Positions 1 to 11,197 of a stretch of 64,000 nt of DNA are shown here, one piece after another. Under the pieces are notes generated by a model. That model saw nothing but the letters and a program-made list of their open reading frames with translations, was not told where the DNA came from and made no database searches. The stretch is from Impatiens glandulifera. Taxonomy: Eukaryota; Streptophyta; Magnoliopsida; Ericales; Balsaminaceae. The stretch covers positions 19,259,125 to 19,323,124 of the forward strand of contig NC_061869.1 in the NCBI RefSeq assembly GCF_907164915.1, written 5' to 3'. Position numbers and translations under genes: made by a program. Each line of letters opens with the position of its first letter. The first letter of the stretch is position 1.

Positions 1-1085
1 AAATAGGCTTCAAGACAATGGTAAAAGAAGTTTGACAGTTTCATGAAAAGTAACAATTTTTTGAGATGTGAAGTTGATTATTGTTGTTATATCAAGAAAT
101 TAGATAAATCGTGCATTATTCTACTCTTCTACGTTGATGACATGTTGATTGCTGGAGCAAGCTTGTATGAGATTAACAAACTAAAAATAGAGTTGTATGA
201 TAAGTTTATAATGAAGGATTTGGGTGTTGTAAAACAAAATTTTTGGATGAGAATCTTCAGTGATACATAAGTTCTCAAGCTTTCACAAGAAAAATATGTG
301 AAGAAATTTCTTAGCATATTCAACTTGTATGATGCAACACCAGTTACTACCCCCTTAGATAGTCATTTCAAACTATCTAAAAATCAGACGCCTTCAATAG
401 AGGAGGATAAAAATTACATGGTCATCATTCTGTATGCCTCTGCAATTGGTTGTATTATGTATGCGATGGTTTACACAAGACAAGACATAACAAATACAGT
501 GGGAGTTGTTAGAAGATTAATGACCAACCTGGGTGAACAACATTGGAAAGCAGTAAAGTGGATACTACGATACTTAAGAAGAAGTATGGATCTCGCTTTG
601 TGTTTTCAAAAGTCTAATATTAGTTTGGAATGATATGGTGATGCTGACAATGGTGGTGATGTTGATTGTAGAAAGAGCACAACATGGTATATTTATACTC
701 TAGGAGGTACTGCAATTAGCTGGGTTTCAAAATTGTAGAAGATTTTTGTTCTTTCTAGTTGTGAGGCAAAGTATGTTGATGTGACAGAGGCTGCTAAGGA
801 GATAATGTGGTTGCAACCCTTTTGCAAGAATTTGGTCAAGACTACGAAGGAAGTGTGTTTTGATGCGACAGTTAGAGTGTCATTCATTTGGAAAAGAGTC
901 CAATTTAAAATGGTAGGACGAAGCATATACAAGTTTGTTATCATTTCATCTGATCAACTTTAAAATATTGAGTGTTAGCTCTTGAGAAGATTTATGGGAG
1001 TGAGAATCCAACTGATATGCTGACGAAAGTTGTGACAAACGAGAAACTGAAGTTGTGTGCAACTTCAGTTGGTCTTCTTCGTTAA
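1..1085 (+). pseudogene. Ty1/copia pol remnant: reverse transcriptase C-terminal part and RNase H
   Basis: The segment translates in broken frames as the second half of a copia reverse transcriptase, with the active-site motif YVDDM near 130-146, followed by the RNase H region (EAAKEIMWLQPF near 790-820) and the usual C-terminal end before the stop at 1083-1085. In-frame stops at about 268 (TAA), 631 (TGA) and 736 (TAG), plus frameshifts, make it non-functional. It is closely related to the full-length element at 53980-58981 and shares the TAG at 736 with it. The 5' half of the element lies outside the window. The domain assignment is clear; the Tork/Tnt1-like lineage is my inference from the protein sequence. 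Confidence 0.93.
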
Positions 1086-1147
1086 GAGACGGGAATGAAA
1101 GTTGTTACCGATCGAGAGATGATGAAGTTAGTCTCCAAGTGGGAGAT

Positions 1148-1492
1148 TATTGAGTTATGGAGCTTACATTTATAATAAACTTTACAATTGTTAATTAGAG
1201 TTTCTATTTGGGTTTGAGTTTTGGCCTAACCAGGAGTGTTATTAACTTAATGTTACCCTATAAATATGTTATTATTAAGAGTTTACACAAACAAGATAGA
1301 ATTTTAGAAAGATAAAGTGTGAGGCAAAAACTCTGTATTTTTATTTTCTTCATAGTGAAATAGAGTGGCGATTGAAGTGGACGTAGCTCATTTGAGTGAA
1401 CCACTATAATCTTTGTTTTTTTGCGTTTTTCTTTTTTTTTCGTTTGTACATATCGTTTTAGCAGGTCTAATTTGGGATCCAAATCTTAACCA
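1148..1492 (+). repeat. 3' LTR of the window-edge Ty1/copia element
   Basis: The LTR follows a purine-rich tract (1131-1147, ending AAGTGGGAGAT) and starts with a mutated terminus, TATTGAG where the sister element has TGTTGAG. It aligns over its whole length with the LTRs at 53980-54356 and 58361-58981. Shared landmarks include the GTGAGGCAAAAACTCTGTAT-type stretch near 1319 and GTGAACCACTATAA near 1398. It ends close to 1492 at TTAACCA, a degraded match to CCTAACA. About 345 bp against about 370 bp in the sister copies. Confidence 0.88.
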
Positions 1493-2643
1493 ATAAAACT
1501 ATCATACAATTCGGGTGGTGACATCCTTCAAGATTGCTAAGGACCCAACAAAAATGGGTACTAAGCATTGTCTCTGAAACGGATAGAATCGTCCACATCC
1601 TAAGACCCACTAGATTCTAAAATCCTTACAAAGGATGGAGATGCCGCTCCACATACCACAACCATCTAGTGATTTGGGTTAACTAATACTTTTATATCTC
1701 ATCATAATTGTCTGAATATTATCCAAGAAGAAGCTCAATGACAAAATAAAGGAGTCGATTACACAAATCTTCAGTCAAGAAGTAATAAAATACAATTCCA
1801 ATGATTTTTTTAAAATAATTGTTACTTCCCAATTTGGAACAAAGAGAGAAGTTACTACACTAAGATATGTATGTTTTCCCAATGATCAGTTACTTCAAAT
1901 ATTTGTGTCATTCATTTATGTGATGATATATAGCTGTATCCTATATATTATTAGATAAATAATTTAAGATTTATGTTATAATTTAAGTTTCTTTTCAAGC
2001 CACATGTGGGATGAGCTTTTTACACACATCAATTAGTACTTAAAGGAAATTAGCACATAATTCATTGATAATTTTGTTTTGTTTTTAATTTTACTTTATT
2101 ATGATGCTTTGTATAAGAAACAAATATGAGAATTTTAAAAAAAAAAAAAAATACACATCTTAGACCAAGTTACTTGTTACTTCTTAGCAATTCAGAGTCT
2201 ATTTAAAACATAGTAATAATAATATCAATTTTATTTTATTAGGATGTTGTGTAGGAGAACAAAAACTAAAATTTGATTCACACTCAAAACATATTAAATT
2301 GAAGTTAAGATTTAACTTTAAAAGTCTTTAATTTTTATTTAAAATGTTTTAAATTTAAATGAAAAATTGTATTATTTCCTAAATTTAAAAAATAATAATT
2401 TTATATTTGTATAAATATAATACAAATAATTTAAACAATAATTTGAGCTTATTCGTTACATTTGTTTTTTTTAAATTAATTTTTTTTTATAGTCAAAATA
2501 ATTTTATTTTTATTCACTTTTTACCTAAAAAAGGTTTATTTAATTCAACTATATATTTCCTATAAAATAAAATAATTAAAATTATTTTCACTTTCCAAAT
2601 TACTTAATATTTTAAAACTTACAAATTAAATCACATTCATCCC

Positions 2644-2646
<3 letters not shown>

Positions 2647-2694
<48 letters not shown>
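2647..2694. repeat. (AT)n microsatellite
   Basis: An uninterrupted alternating AT run of about 48 bp inside AT-rich intergenic DNA. Confidence 0.97.
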
Positions 2695-2696
<2 letters not shown>

Positions 2697-3229
2697 CATA
2701 TTTTCATGCATACTAATATGATATTAGATTTTTTTTATTTATTTTATTTAAATATTTGGTTGAGTCATAAACACAAAAACAATTATTGTTATGACCATTT
2801 TAAAAATAAAAAATTAAAATGATTTTGTTTATCTTTCATACTAAAGATGTGATTCAAATAAATAAATAGAAATTTGGTAAAAAAAAATAATATTGAATTG
2901 TTCTACTAAAAAGATTATCATTTTTTTGATTAAAAAAATTGTTATTTAAAATATCCTTTTTATAACAAATGTTTAAATTAACAGAGATTAAAAACAAAGT
3001 TTTTTAAACACTCATCTACATACTTTTCCAAATAATAAAAATCTCTTATTTGTGTTCTAATTCTATAATGATATTACTTTACTTGTTTCTTTTTTTTCCT
3101 ATCATCATCACAAATTTTGATTTTGAATCTTTTGTTTCGATAATAATAATAAATACTTAAATATGATATTTTGAGATAACAATATGTCACAATTTATTTT
3201 ATAAATCAACATAAACTATTTTCTTTGGA

Positions 3230-3320
3230 GATTATGACGGTAACGCTAAAAATCGACCATTCCCGAGAAGGGTTTTCGTTACTCGATAGTCGCGCCTCAT
3301 AACTCACATTCTTCTCGCAT
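3230..3320. repeat. Dispersed repeat block, copy 1 (second copy at 9450-9511)
   Basis: A block around CCCGAGAAGG, TTTCGTTACTC and TCGCGCCTCATAACTCACA recurs with few changes at about 9463-9511 in the same orientation. Both copies are preceded by a short match, AAAAATTGACC or a close variant. I do not recognise the family. Position and composition suggest part of an old LTR element, but no coding domain supports that. Confidence 0.6.
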
Positions 3321-3401
3321 CTCGAGTGCGACGAAAAATCAAAATTGTAGGCTTGACTAGAGTCTCTCTAAGGTGTAGTACGAATAACTTGTTAGGGACA
3401 C

Positions 3402-4078
3402 GTTAAAACTATAATAGGCCTCTCATTGATGAAGTGCATCATCTCTCGATTTTTATACCAAGTTAACATTTTTTGCATTCCTTTTTATTAATAATGAATT
3501 GCTCCATTTACATGGTTGGGTTGTTCTAGTTACCCCTTTTGTTCGAATAGAATCAAAAATTCTTCAAAAGGATATAACGAGATCGTTTCAAATTTATTGA
3601 ACGTACCAAACGAGAAGACATTTGAAGAGTGATGTATATTTTCGTCCTTTTGTTTGACTTCAGACAAGGTTTTTGGATTTAAAGTTGTGGGTTACGATCG
3701 AGAGATTATGTCATGAATTAAAAGTTGATGAATATGTGTGACCATTCTGAATTATGTATTCGTCCATAACATCTTCGCATACTTGAGTTGCTTCGAGATG
3801 TCATCATTTATTCATATGGTAGCTTAAAGACTCCATCAAACTATAATAGGCCTTCCATCAATGGAGTGCATCATCTCTCGATTTTTACATCGAGTTAGCA
3901 TTTTTTGCATGCTTATATATCCATAATGCATTAATCCATTGTCACGTGGTTAACTTTTATAATTACTCATTTTGTTTGAATGAATTCAAAGATTCTTCAA
4001 AATGAGAAAATTGGCTTATGTCCATCATGTTGAGCATACCAATATATAAGACTTTGGGTAATTGATTTACATTCTCGT
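3402..4078. repeat. Diverged tandem duplication of a ~250-bp block
   Basis: The stretches at about 3405-3650 and 3836-4078 share AACTATAATAGGCC, a GTGCATCATCTCTCGATTTT core, a TTTTTTGCAT core, a CATTTTGTTTGAAT-like segment and ATTCTTCAAAA. They are diverged copies of one unit, about 430 bp apart. The second copy ends at the target site of the solo LTR at 4079. Confidence 0.65.
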
Positions 4079-7000
4079 TGTAAGACCCGAAAAACCTTAT
4101 CCTAGAAAAAAAAGCTCGAGGTTCGAGAAATGTCAACATCGGTTTGTGTGTTATGATTTTTTTTCAAAGAAAACATATTATTTTAAAATATTTATAAAAA
4201 CGAGTCCTTACAGTTTGAAATTAATTATAATAATTAATATTTTTAACAAATTTCAAATAATCTTTCTGATTTTATATAATCAAATAGAAATTTGATTAAG
4301 ATTTAAATTAATTAAAAATAATTAATTTAAAAGATTATTTATTTGATAAAGAGTCGTCAATTAATTTTTAGTTTAAAATCAATAAAATAGTATACGTATA
4401 CAAACGTAGTTTTAACTAGAGTTTTGTTTTAGTTCGTAGTTTGTTGATACTCGGGAAAGGTTTTCGCACTATATCCTCTATACCGGTTAGAATACGGTCT
4501 CTACTTTATAAAATCTTGACTTTTGGAAAATTGGTTGTATAACGTTTTATTTTAACCAATTATTCTTGCAGTTCTAGACATGCACAAGTTTTCGTGTATT
4601 TAAACTTGTAACAATAATATTTAAATACGGGTACATATAGATGATGACTATGATTGAAGAGAAATGTACCCGAAGAATATCAGTTTTAAAGGCATTGGGG
4701 TTTATACATAAATATCAAACAAGCCCTTATCGAAATATTTTTTATGAAAATATTTTGAAATCATTTTTTAATTTTTTTTTCATATTTTTAGAAAATAGAT
4801 CGGGTTTCCAAAATTATAAAAATAATTTTGAAAATTAAAAAGTGGAACCAGACAGACCATAGGAGCGGTGCTCTCGGTCCTAAGTGTGATTTTCATTGGT
4901 CGGGGCTAAAACCCCCAATCCTACGTCGAAACCCCCTCGGTCGAGGTTCGGGATTCTCAGTTGGGATGTTAAAGCCCCTCGATCAAGGTGCAAAAATTCT
5001 CGGTCAGATGCAGATGTCCCTCGGTCGGAGTGTTGAAGTCCTCAATCGAGTTTCAGGGATCTTTGATCGAGGTGCTAACACTCCTCGGTCGAGGTTTGGG
5101 ATTTTCGGTCGGGTGCGAGAATTCTTGGTTAAGGTGTTAAATTCTTCAGTCTTAGGTTAGCCTTAGGCTAATTTTTGTCGGTCCTAAGTGCGAAGAATAC
5201 TCGGTCCTTAATTAGCCTTAGGCTAAGTTTCCTCGGTCATAGGTGTTGACATCGGTGCTGGATTAGCCCTGGGCTAAGTTTCCTTAGTCTTGAGTGTTGA
5301 TGTCCCTCGGTCATAGGTTAGTCTTGGGCTAATTTTTGTCGGTCTTAGCTAAACTCGGGCTAGGTTTCTCGGTCCTCAAGAATATCAAAACTACAGGTAT
5401 TGAAGTTTTGTTTGAGGCACGGATCCTTTGATCCAAGGGCATGGGAAGCTTCCAATAGTTCTTGGGATCATTTTGAACATCATCATAATGTGTCATTTGA
5501 TCGGGAAGAGGTTCATTTAAACTAAATAGTCGGTACAAAAAAACAGGATTTTAGTTTTTAGGCTTTGATGAAGTGTAAGGAGCTTGTCAATAGTTTCCTT
5601 ATGCTTTATATGGTTGAATAGAACCAAAACATGAACACTAGTTATTCGTTTTAACAAATTCAAGAACTGAAATTTCTATATTTTTATAAAATATTTGATT
5701 TTTGCTCAAACACGATTTGGATGGATTGGAAGTGGTTCAAATAAGTTTTCAACATCATTAGAAACATGTTGGGGAGCTTTTTGGGTCGTTGTTCTTGAAC
5801 AATAACTCAATAACATAAAACCCAATTTTGAAAATTTTCAAATTCAAATTTTGGAATTTTTGATTTAGGTTGATGGATTGTTTTTGCTTCAACAGAAAGC
5901 TTATAAATTATCTTAGGATTTTTTTCAATCAAGAAATCTAACAACAGGTAGTATATGAAGTTGTGAAATATAAAAATTTTAAATTCAAGCTAGTAGATTG
6001 AATCTGAGGGTGATTGGAAGCTTACATGGAGTTGGAGAACACTCCTTAACTTTTAGGGAAGCTTTCTGAATGCCTGAATCAAAGCCTTAAGGCCTTATCC
6101 AAAAATTCAAAAATTCCAAAAAGCTTGAAGCTTTAAAGATGGATTTTCTTAAGAGATTGATTGAGGGATTAAGAGTGGATCTTTTGCCTTCAGTTTGCTC
6201 AAGGGGCTATTTATAGCCTCCCAAAGTCGTTTTGTGAAGCAAATGGATCGGATTAAGTCAAAAACCATCAATCACGTTTTGTCTATTCTTCATCCTATTT
6301 GCCCGATCAAACCATGATGCGGTCTATGAGCGTAGGAGAAATAATCATTGTGGTAGGGTGATTATTTCAGCTTTCAAATCAGCCGTTTTGGTTAAGGATG
6401 AGATGTGTTCTTATCATGTTCGTCGTCGCGAGGAAGAGGACAAACCAAGCACGAAATGACGTTGTTTCGGCGCAAATTTGAATGTGGGATGCTCCGTTGG
6501 TGTTCTGTATGAGATCTATCCGCGATCGGGCGTTCTGTCGTGTTTTGGTTAACGGTGCTAAGGCGTCCGTTTGTTCATATGGTGTTGCGCGGAAGTGCTC
6601 TTCTTTCGTTGCAACGAGCTACGCGGATGAATCCTGGTAGTTGGATGATGATCCAACGCTCATCCAAAGACTATGACTTCTGCTGTAGCGATCTGTCCGA
6701 ATTTCGGTCATACAGGATCATGCTTCAATTTCAGCCTAAGAGTTTGTTTGAAAATTGTTTTTTTTTTCTTTTATCCCTTTGGTTTTATTTTTTATCCATT
6801 AAATATACAAAATATTTTTAATAAATATGACATTTATTTTGCCAATTTTATTATTTTTTTGTATATTTTTTAGGTTTAATAAATAATTTATTTGGGATAA
6901 AATGGATATAACATTTATCCTAAATTATTTATTTTTAATACTTTTATTTTCTTAAAATTAATTTGAGATAAAATTAGTATAATCATTTATCCCAAATTAT

Positions 7001-7176
7001 TTTATTTTTTTCTTTGGCCATTATTCTTAATTAATTTGGGTTTAATTGTCACAATAATTAAACCAATTAATCTTTGAATCATGTTTTGGCATTAGTTGTA
7101 ATTATTTTGAATTTATTTATTCAAAAAAAACATTTTAAAATTTATAAATTGGGTATGTAAAATTTTAGTACTTACA
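4079..7176 (+). mobile_element. Solo LTR of a large Ty3/gypsy element (3098 bp)
   Basis: The element starts TGTAAGACCC and ends AGTACTTACA, so its ends form the inverted repeat TGTAAG/CTTACA. The 5 bp on each side are identical: CTCGT at 4074-4078 and 7177-7181. That is a complete target duplication with no internal coding region, the mark of a solo LTR left by recombination between two LTRs. Two related, truncated copies lie at 34119-35883 (same strand) and 37298-39499 (opposite strand). The copy at 34.1 kb is directly followed by Tat-type RNase H/integrase sequence, which supports a Ty3/gypsy Tat-like origin; LTRs of this length are known in that group. Confidence 0.9.
4870..5390. repeat. 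CTCGGTC minisatellite-like region inside the LTR
   Basis: A degenerate repeat of roughly 30-40 bp built on CTCGGTCGAGGTT and CGGTCCTAAGTG recurs more than a dozen times, with alternating TTAGCC/GGCTAA segments in its second half. It raises the local GC content well above the surroundings. The same region is present in inverted orientation at 38280-38710 in the third LTR copy, so it belongs to the LTR family and is not a later insertion. Confidence 0.8.
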
Positions 7177-8349
7177 CTCGTCTTAATGTTTCTCATTATC
7201 ATTGTGTAGATCGAGAAATGTCTTCATCCAGATGACATGATCGTCCTTGTCTCGAAGTAAGGGAAAGTCAAAATATCATGAACGCGTCTTATGGAGTCAT
7301 GATCCTTCAATGCCTATATGCAATGCAAATATTGTGCATGTGAAACATAATCAACTATGCGACTTTGGTGATGATTTCAATCAATGAATCTCGTTTTTGG
7401 TTCTTCATGAAGAACTTGTAGATCTAGAAAGTTTGTTAAGAATAGAAGTAACATCATTCATATGACAACCCGTATCATCATTTATGCATGTACGTATCCT
7501 AAGGAGAAATAGGCGCACACTTTTTAACTCGTCATTTTCATTTAAAATGAAAGTATTTAAATGTGGGATTAGTAGTAAACAAAATAAACAATCACAAGTA
7601 TTCAACCATCATCATCACCTTACAAATGCACACAATGTTTTGCAAAGTTTAATAAATAGTTTACGTTCAATGGAAAGAAACAAAAATCGAGTTTTCTTTT
7701 AGATCCTCATTTCCTCGTCATTTGGGCTTTCGTCTTTTTCGTTTACTTTGGCATGCCTCTTATAGAAACTAAACCATAAATTTCAGATCTCTCTTGTCGA
7801 TCGTCACCGTCTTTATGACTAAGTCATTTTCTCAAAAGACAATATCTTGTGGTGAAGCCCATGACACTTGCGATGGGCAGTTTGAATGGCTAGCGTCGTG
7901 TCATCGATAATAGACCTACGTACAAAATAAACACCAAAGACAAGTAATATTTTTTGAAAGGCCATAATGTACTCGTGAGCGTTTATTTTAGATATAATGC
8001 ATAGTATTTACATAAGTATAGTAGGCACAAAAGGATTTTGTGGCTTGACCGTTCAGGAACAACGAATGATTAGGTCTTGAGAATTGTAACCGAGATTTTG
8101 CATCTATGGAGAAATCATAAGAGAGAGTTCATTCACCCCGTTGGAGAGCATAAGAAATCGCCGATAAGAGGAAGTGTCGTCTCAATTATAAATTTCTCAC
8201 CATACCCACAATGCATATCCTTCGAAAGGGACCTCGTCGTTGGGGAGAATGATCAATCTCGTGTACCTAACTTCATCATCTTGCATCATCGCTCAAATTT
8301 AGAACATATTGTCATTCTTCATTGATTAATCTTTGCATATAATATTATA
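7177..8349. other. Intergenic, old repeat-like sequence, no gene supported
   Basis: This sequence is less AT-rich than its surroundings and continues the pre-insertion sequence left of the solo LTR. Short open frames (for example 8077-8325) have no recognisable domain and no sign of selection I can judge by eye. It could be the untranslated part of a decayed LTR element interrupted by the solo LTR, but I see no coding motif that proves it. Confidence 0.5.
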
Positions 8350-9192
8350 GGACAGTGTTTGGTCGGTGGTACAAAGAGGTATAACACTATTGACCAATAG
8401 TATAAACTATACCAATAGTATTTTAATATGGTGTTTGTTATTTTTTTTTACTACTGGTATAAATTTATACCCTTATATAATTTATACTCATATTTAGTAT
8501 AAATTAATAATTAGTCCATTTACGTACAACACTATCCTTATATCATTATTTTTAATTTCTTATACCCTTTATTAATATTATATATAACTTATTATTATAT
8601 AATATATTAAATATATTTTATTTAGTTTTAATATTATTATTATTATATATAATCATTTTAAATATATTTATTTTTGTAAATAATTCAATATTTTAATTAA
8701 AAAATATTTATTTATTTTTATAACGATAATTTTATTAATAATTTTATATATTTACTTATATTATAAATAATATTTTTTATTTTATATATTATTTTTATTT
8801 TAAGTTTATTTTATTATAATTATTAATAATATTTAAATTAAATAAATATAATTTTCCGTTTATATTATAATTAATTTTTATATTTTAAATAAAAATATAT
8901 TAGTTATTAAATAATAACAGTACAATAATTTATAATAATAATATTAATAAACAATATTATTTATAATATAAGTAAATATAATTAATAATAATAAACAATT
9001 TATACTATATACCAAACACAAAATTATAAACCATATACCACTTATATAATTTCTTATAATTCATACCAAAGATCATGAATAACTTATACAATTTATACTA
9101 TATATATAATATACTATTTATACCTCGTTATAATTTATAGTACTCTATAAGACTTATACCCTATATAATTTGTACATGTACCAAATGCTACC
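8350..9192. mobile_element. AT-rich terminal-inverted-repeat element, Harbinger-like MITE family
   Basis: The left end reads GGACAGTGTTTGG and the reverse complement of the right end reads GGTAGCATTTGGTACATG. Both ends are followed by inverted stretches rich in TATAAATTATAC. The interior is almost pure A/T with no open frame. The ends resemble those of the element at 43364-44455, which has a TAA target duplication. The flanking 3 bp here (ATA left, TAG right) have decayed. The Harbinger assignment rests on the sister copy. Confidence 0.6.
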
Positions 9193-9747
9193 TAGGTGTA
9201 CAAATGACGTTACATAACGTACATCGTGTACTACCGTAAAATAATAGAGCGACGAGACCAAGAATAGAACCCATGCACGTAGAAAGAAAGGCGAAATCGG
9301 CTGATGTACTATTTTTCGTCTTTATTTATTATTTTTTGAATTTTTTATTTCTTAGATTTTTCGGTTGAATGTGTAAAACATTATTCTTAAGAATGGCCAA
9401 AAGTTTATTTCAAGTTAAGCATCCTCCAGCAGAGTCATCTATGTAACGTAAAAAATTGACCCTTCCCGAGAAGGATTTCGTTACTCAATAATCGCGCCTC
9501 ATAACTCACATTTTAGAGATTTAGTGTTTGGTTACAAATGAGAAAAGACTCTCACGCTATGTCTAAATATTATTTAGAAAAAAAACATATTTTGTGTGTT
9601 CAATATATTAATTGTTGTTCTTTTGAATCTCGATAGACAAGGCTCAAAGAAAAAGAAATTTTTAGATTCTCCCTCTTCCAATCTCACAAATCTCCTTTCT
9701 TTCCGGAGACTTCTCTGTCTCTCGAGTCGAACCCCTTCTTCTCTTCG
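9193..9747. other. Intergenic, with second copy of dispersed repeat (9450-9511)
   Basis: The segment holds the second copy of the CCCGAGAAGG/CGCGCCTCATAACTCACA block found at 3230-3320. The remainder shows no gene. A minus-strand open frame rich in Arg and Glu (9574-9828) runs into the neighbouring MITE and looks fortuitous. Confidence 0.6.
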
Positions 9748-9961
9748 GAAAATTTGACGTAATGACCCTAATAATGACATTATTTTGGGAAATGACTCAA
9801 ACCTGATAAAGTTTGCAAAAATGACCATTTCACATCTTCACGTGCCACGAATGGATATTTTTGTCTTTAAACATGCCGAAAAGTTTATTTTTATAAACTT
9901 TATCAGACATGAGTCATTTCCCAACAAAGTATAATTATTAGAGTCATTTTGTGAAATTTTC
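9748..9961. mobile_element. Short inverted-repeat MITE related to the MULE at 28672
   Basis: The left arm begins GAAAATTTGACGTAATGACC and the reverse complement of the right arm begins GAAAATTTCACAAAATGACT. The arms stay alignable for about 75 bp, through GGGAAATGACTCA and CTGATAAAGTTT. The left-end sequence AATTTGANG-AATGACCCT-ATAATG also occurs at the left end of the coding MULE at 28672. This copy is therefore probably a non-autonomous relative. A 9-bp target duplication is not clearly preserved (about 6 of 9 positions at best). Confidence 0.72.
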
Positions 9962-10518
9962 TGTCTCCTTGTCCTCCTTTTTTATTTAAAAATGTGGTCA
10001 TATCCCTCCAGTATTGTGGAACAGGAGAATGGAACAGAGGAAAATGTGCCTTACACATTGCTGAAATCCTTAGTCTGTTTTGTCAAGTAAGGATCTGTTG
10101 TCTCAGAGATTAAAACGTTAAAACGATGTGATTTTGATAAATTAGACAAATAAAAAATTATATATATGATCTAAACTCTAAACTCTAAAAAAATATATAT
10201 ATATAACATTTTATTTTGGTATTTAATTTTTTTTCTCTCTCCATTCTCTTCCCTCTTCTTTGAGATAGCAAGTGAAATGAGACAGTCTATTAGGAACTGC
10301 ATATCTTAATTCGTTTTTTACATCTGCAAAATAAAATAAAACAAAACATTAATATAATAAATAAATATAATTTTAAAATCATTTAAAAATATTTAAATTA
10401 TAAATATAGTTGGTAAAATGTGTCTATTATGACACATATATTTTTAATTAAAAGAAAATTTATTTATATTATTACATTAACATTATTATTTCTTTGATAA
10501 GACACTAACACTTTATTT

Positions 10519-10523
<5 letters not shown>

Positions 10524-10582
<59 letters not shown>
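10524..10582. repeat. (TA)n microsatellite
   Basis: A nearly pure alternating TA run of about 59 bp, flanked by further A/T-only sequence. Confidence 0.97.
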
Positions 10583-10587
<5 letters not shown>

Positions 10588-11062
10588 TATATACAAAATA
10601 AATTTATTATGTACCTATTTTAAATATCACTCTAATTATTAAAACACTTTTATGCATCATATCAAAAAAAATGAAATTAACTTTTTAATTTATTATTTTA
10701 AGAAATACGAATTTTATAATTATGACCCATACTTTAATTAATGATAATTTTACTAGGAAAGATTTTTTCTCTTGATATAACATAGTGGATTAATATGATA
10801 TTTTGTGTTAATGTCATACCTTGATTTCAACCTAAACTATAAAATTTCTAAATTTTTCCCTTGGAAAATTATGTCAAAGGATTTCAATATTAAAGAAAAT
10901 GTGTTTATTCTTGCTTGACGACTTTACATTAAATATTTAAAATTAGCAGAAAAAAGGTTATTTACATGTCCCTAAACATATTCATACACACCCACACAAT
11001 TATTTACATACATCTAAGCATATTCTACACATCTTCCAAAACAAAATTTCTTGGATCAATGT

Positions 11063-11197
11063 TTACTTGCTCAATCTCTTAACTTTTGAACATCCTTCTA
11101 TTTGTAATTCTCTGTATCCTTTCTGAACATCTTTCAATTTGTCTTGCAATTCTCTATTTCCTCGTTGTCTTTTCATTTCAGATATCATCTTACTCAT
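11063..11197 (-). other. Short codon-like segment, possible exon remnant (44 codons)
   Basis: On the minus strand an ATG at 11195-11197 opens 44 codons ending in TAA at 11063-11065. The product is rich in Lys, Arg, Glu and Gln (for example SEMKRQRGNRELQDKLKDV) and would form an amphipathic helix or coiled coil. Just upstream in frame is a TAG that could instead be part of a splice acceptor (TGATAG followed by GAGAAAAGG). This could be the last exon of a decayed or unrecognised gene, or chance. I do not recognise the family. Confidence 0.25.

Larger units (their letters stand above)
1493..4078. other. Intergenic AT-rich DNA, no gene seen
   Basis: No open frame here has recognisable domains. 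The segment contains poly-A/T tracts, an (AT)n microsatellite at 2647-2694, and, from about 3230, a moderately GC-richer stretch of old repeat sequence. That stretch includes a block that recurs at 9450-9511 and two diverged copies of a roughly 250-bp block. It ends exactly at the insertion site of the solo LTR. Confidence 0.7.

Noticed and set aside
1500..1680. GC-richer stretch after the first copia LTR as a possible gene fragment
   Set aside because: All frames are broken by stops and no motif was recognised.
4828..5160. 110-codon Gly/Arg-rich open frame
   Set aside because: It is the translation of the LTR minisatellite; there is no family, start context or conservation between copies.
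8077..8325. 82-codon plus-strand frame
   Set aside because: No recognisable domain, short and isolated in repeat-like DNA.
9574..9828. Minus-strand Arg/Glu-rich frame
   Set aside because: It crosses the boundary of the MITE at 9748 and is explained by pyrimidine-rich sequence on the plus strand.
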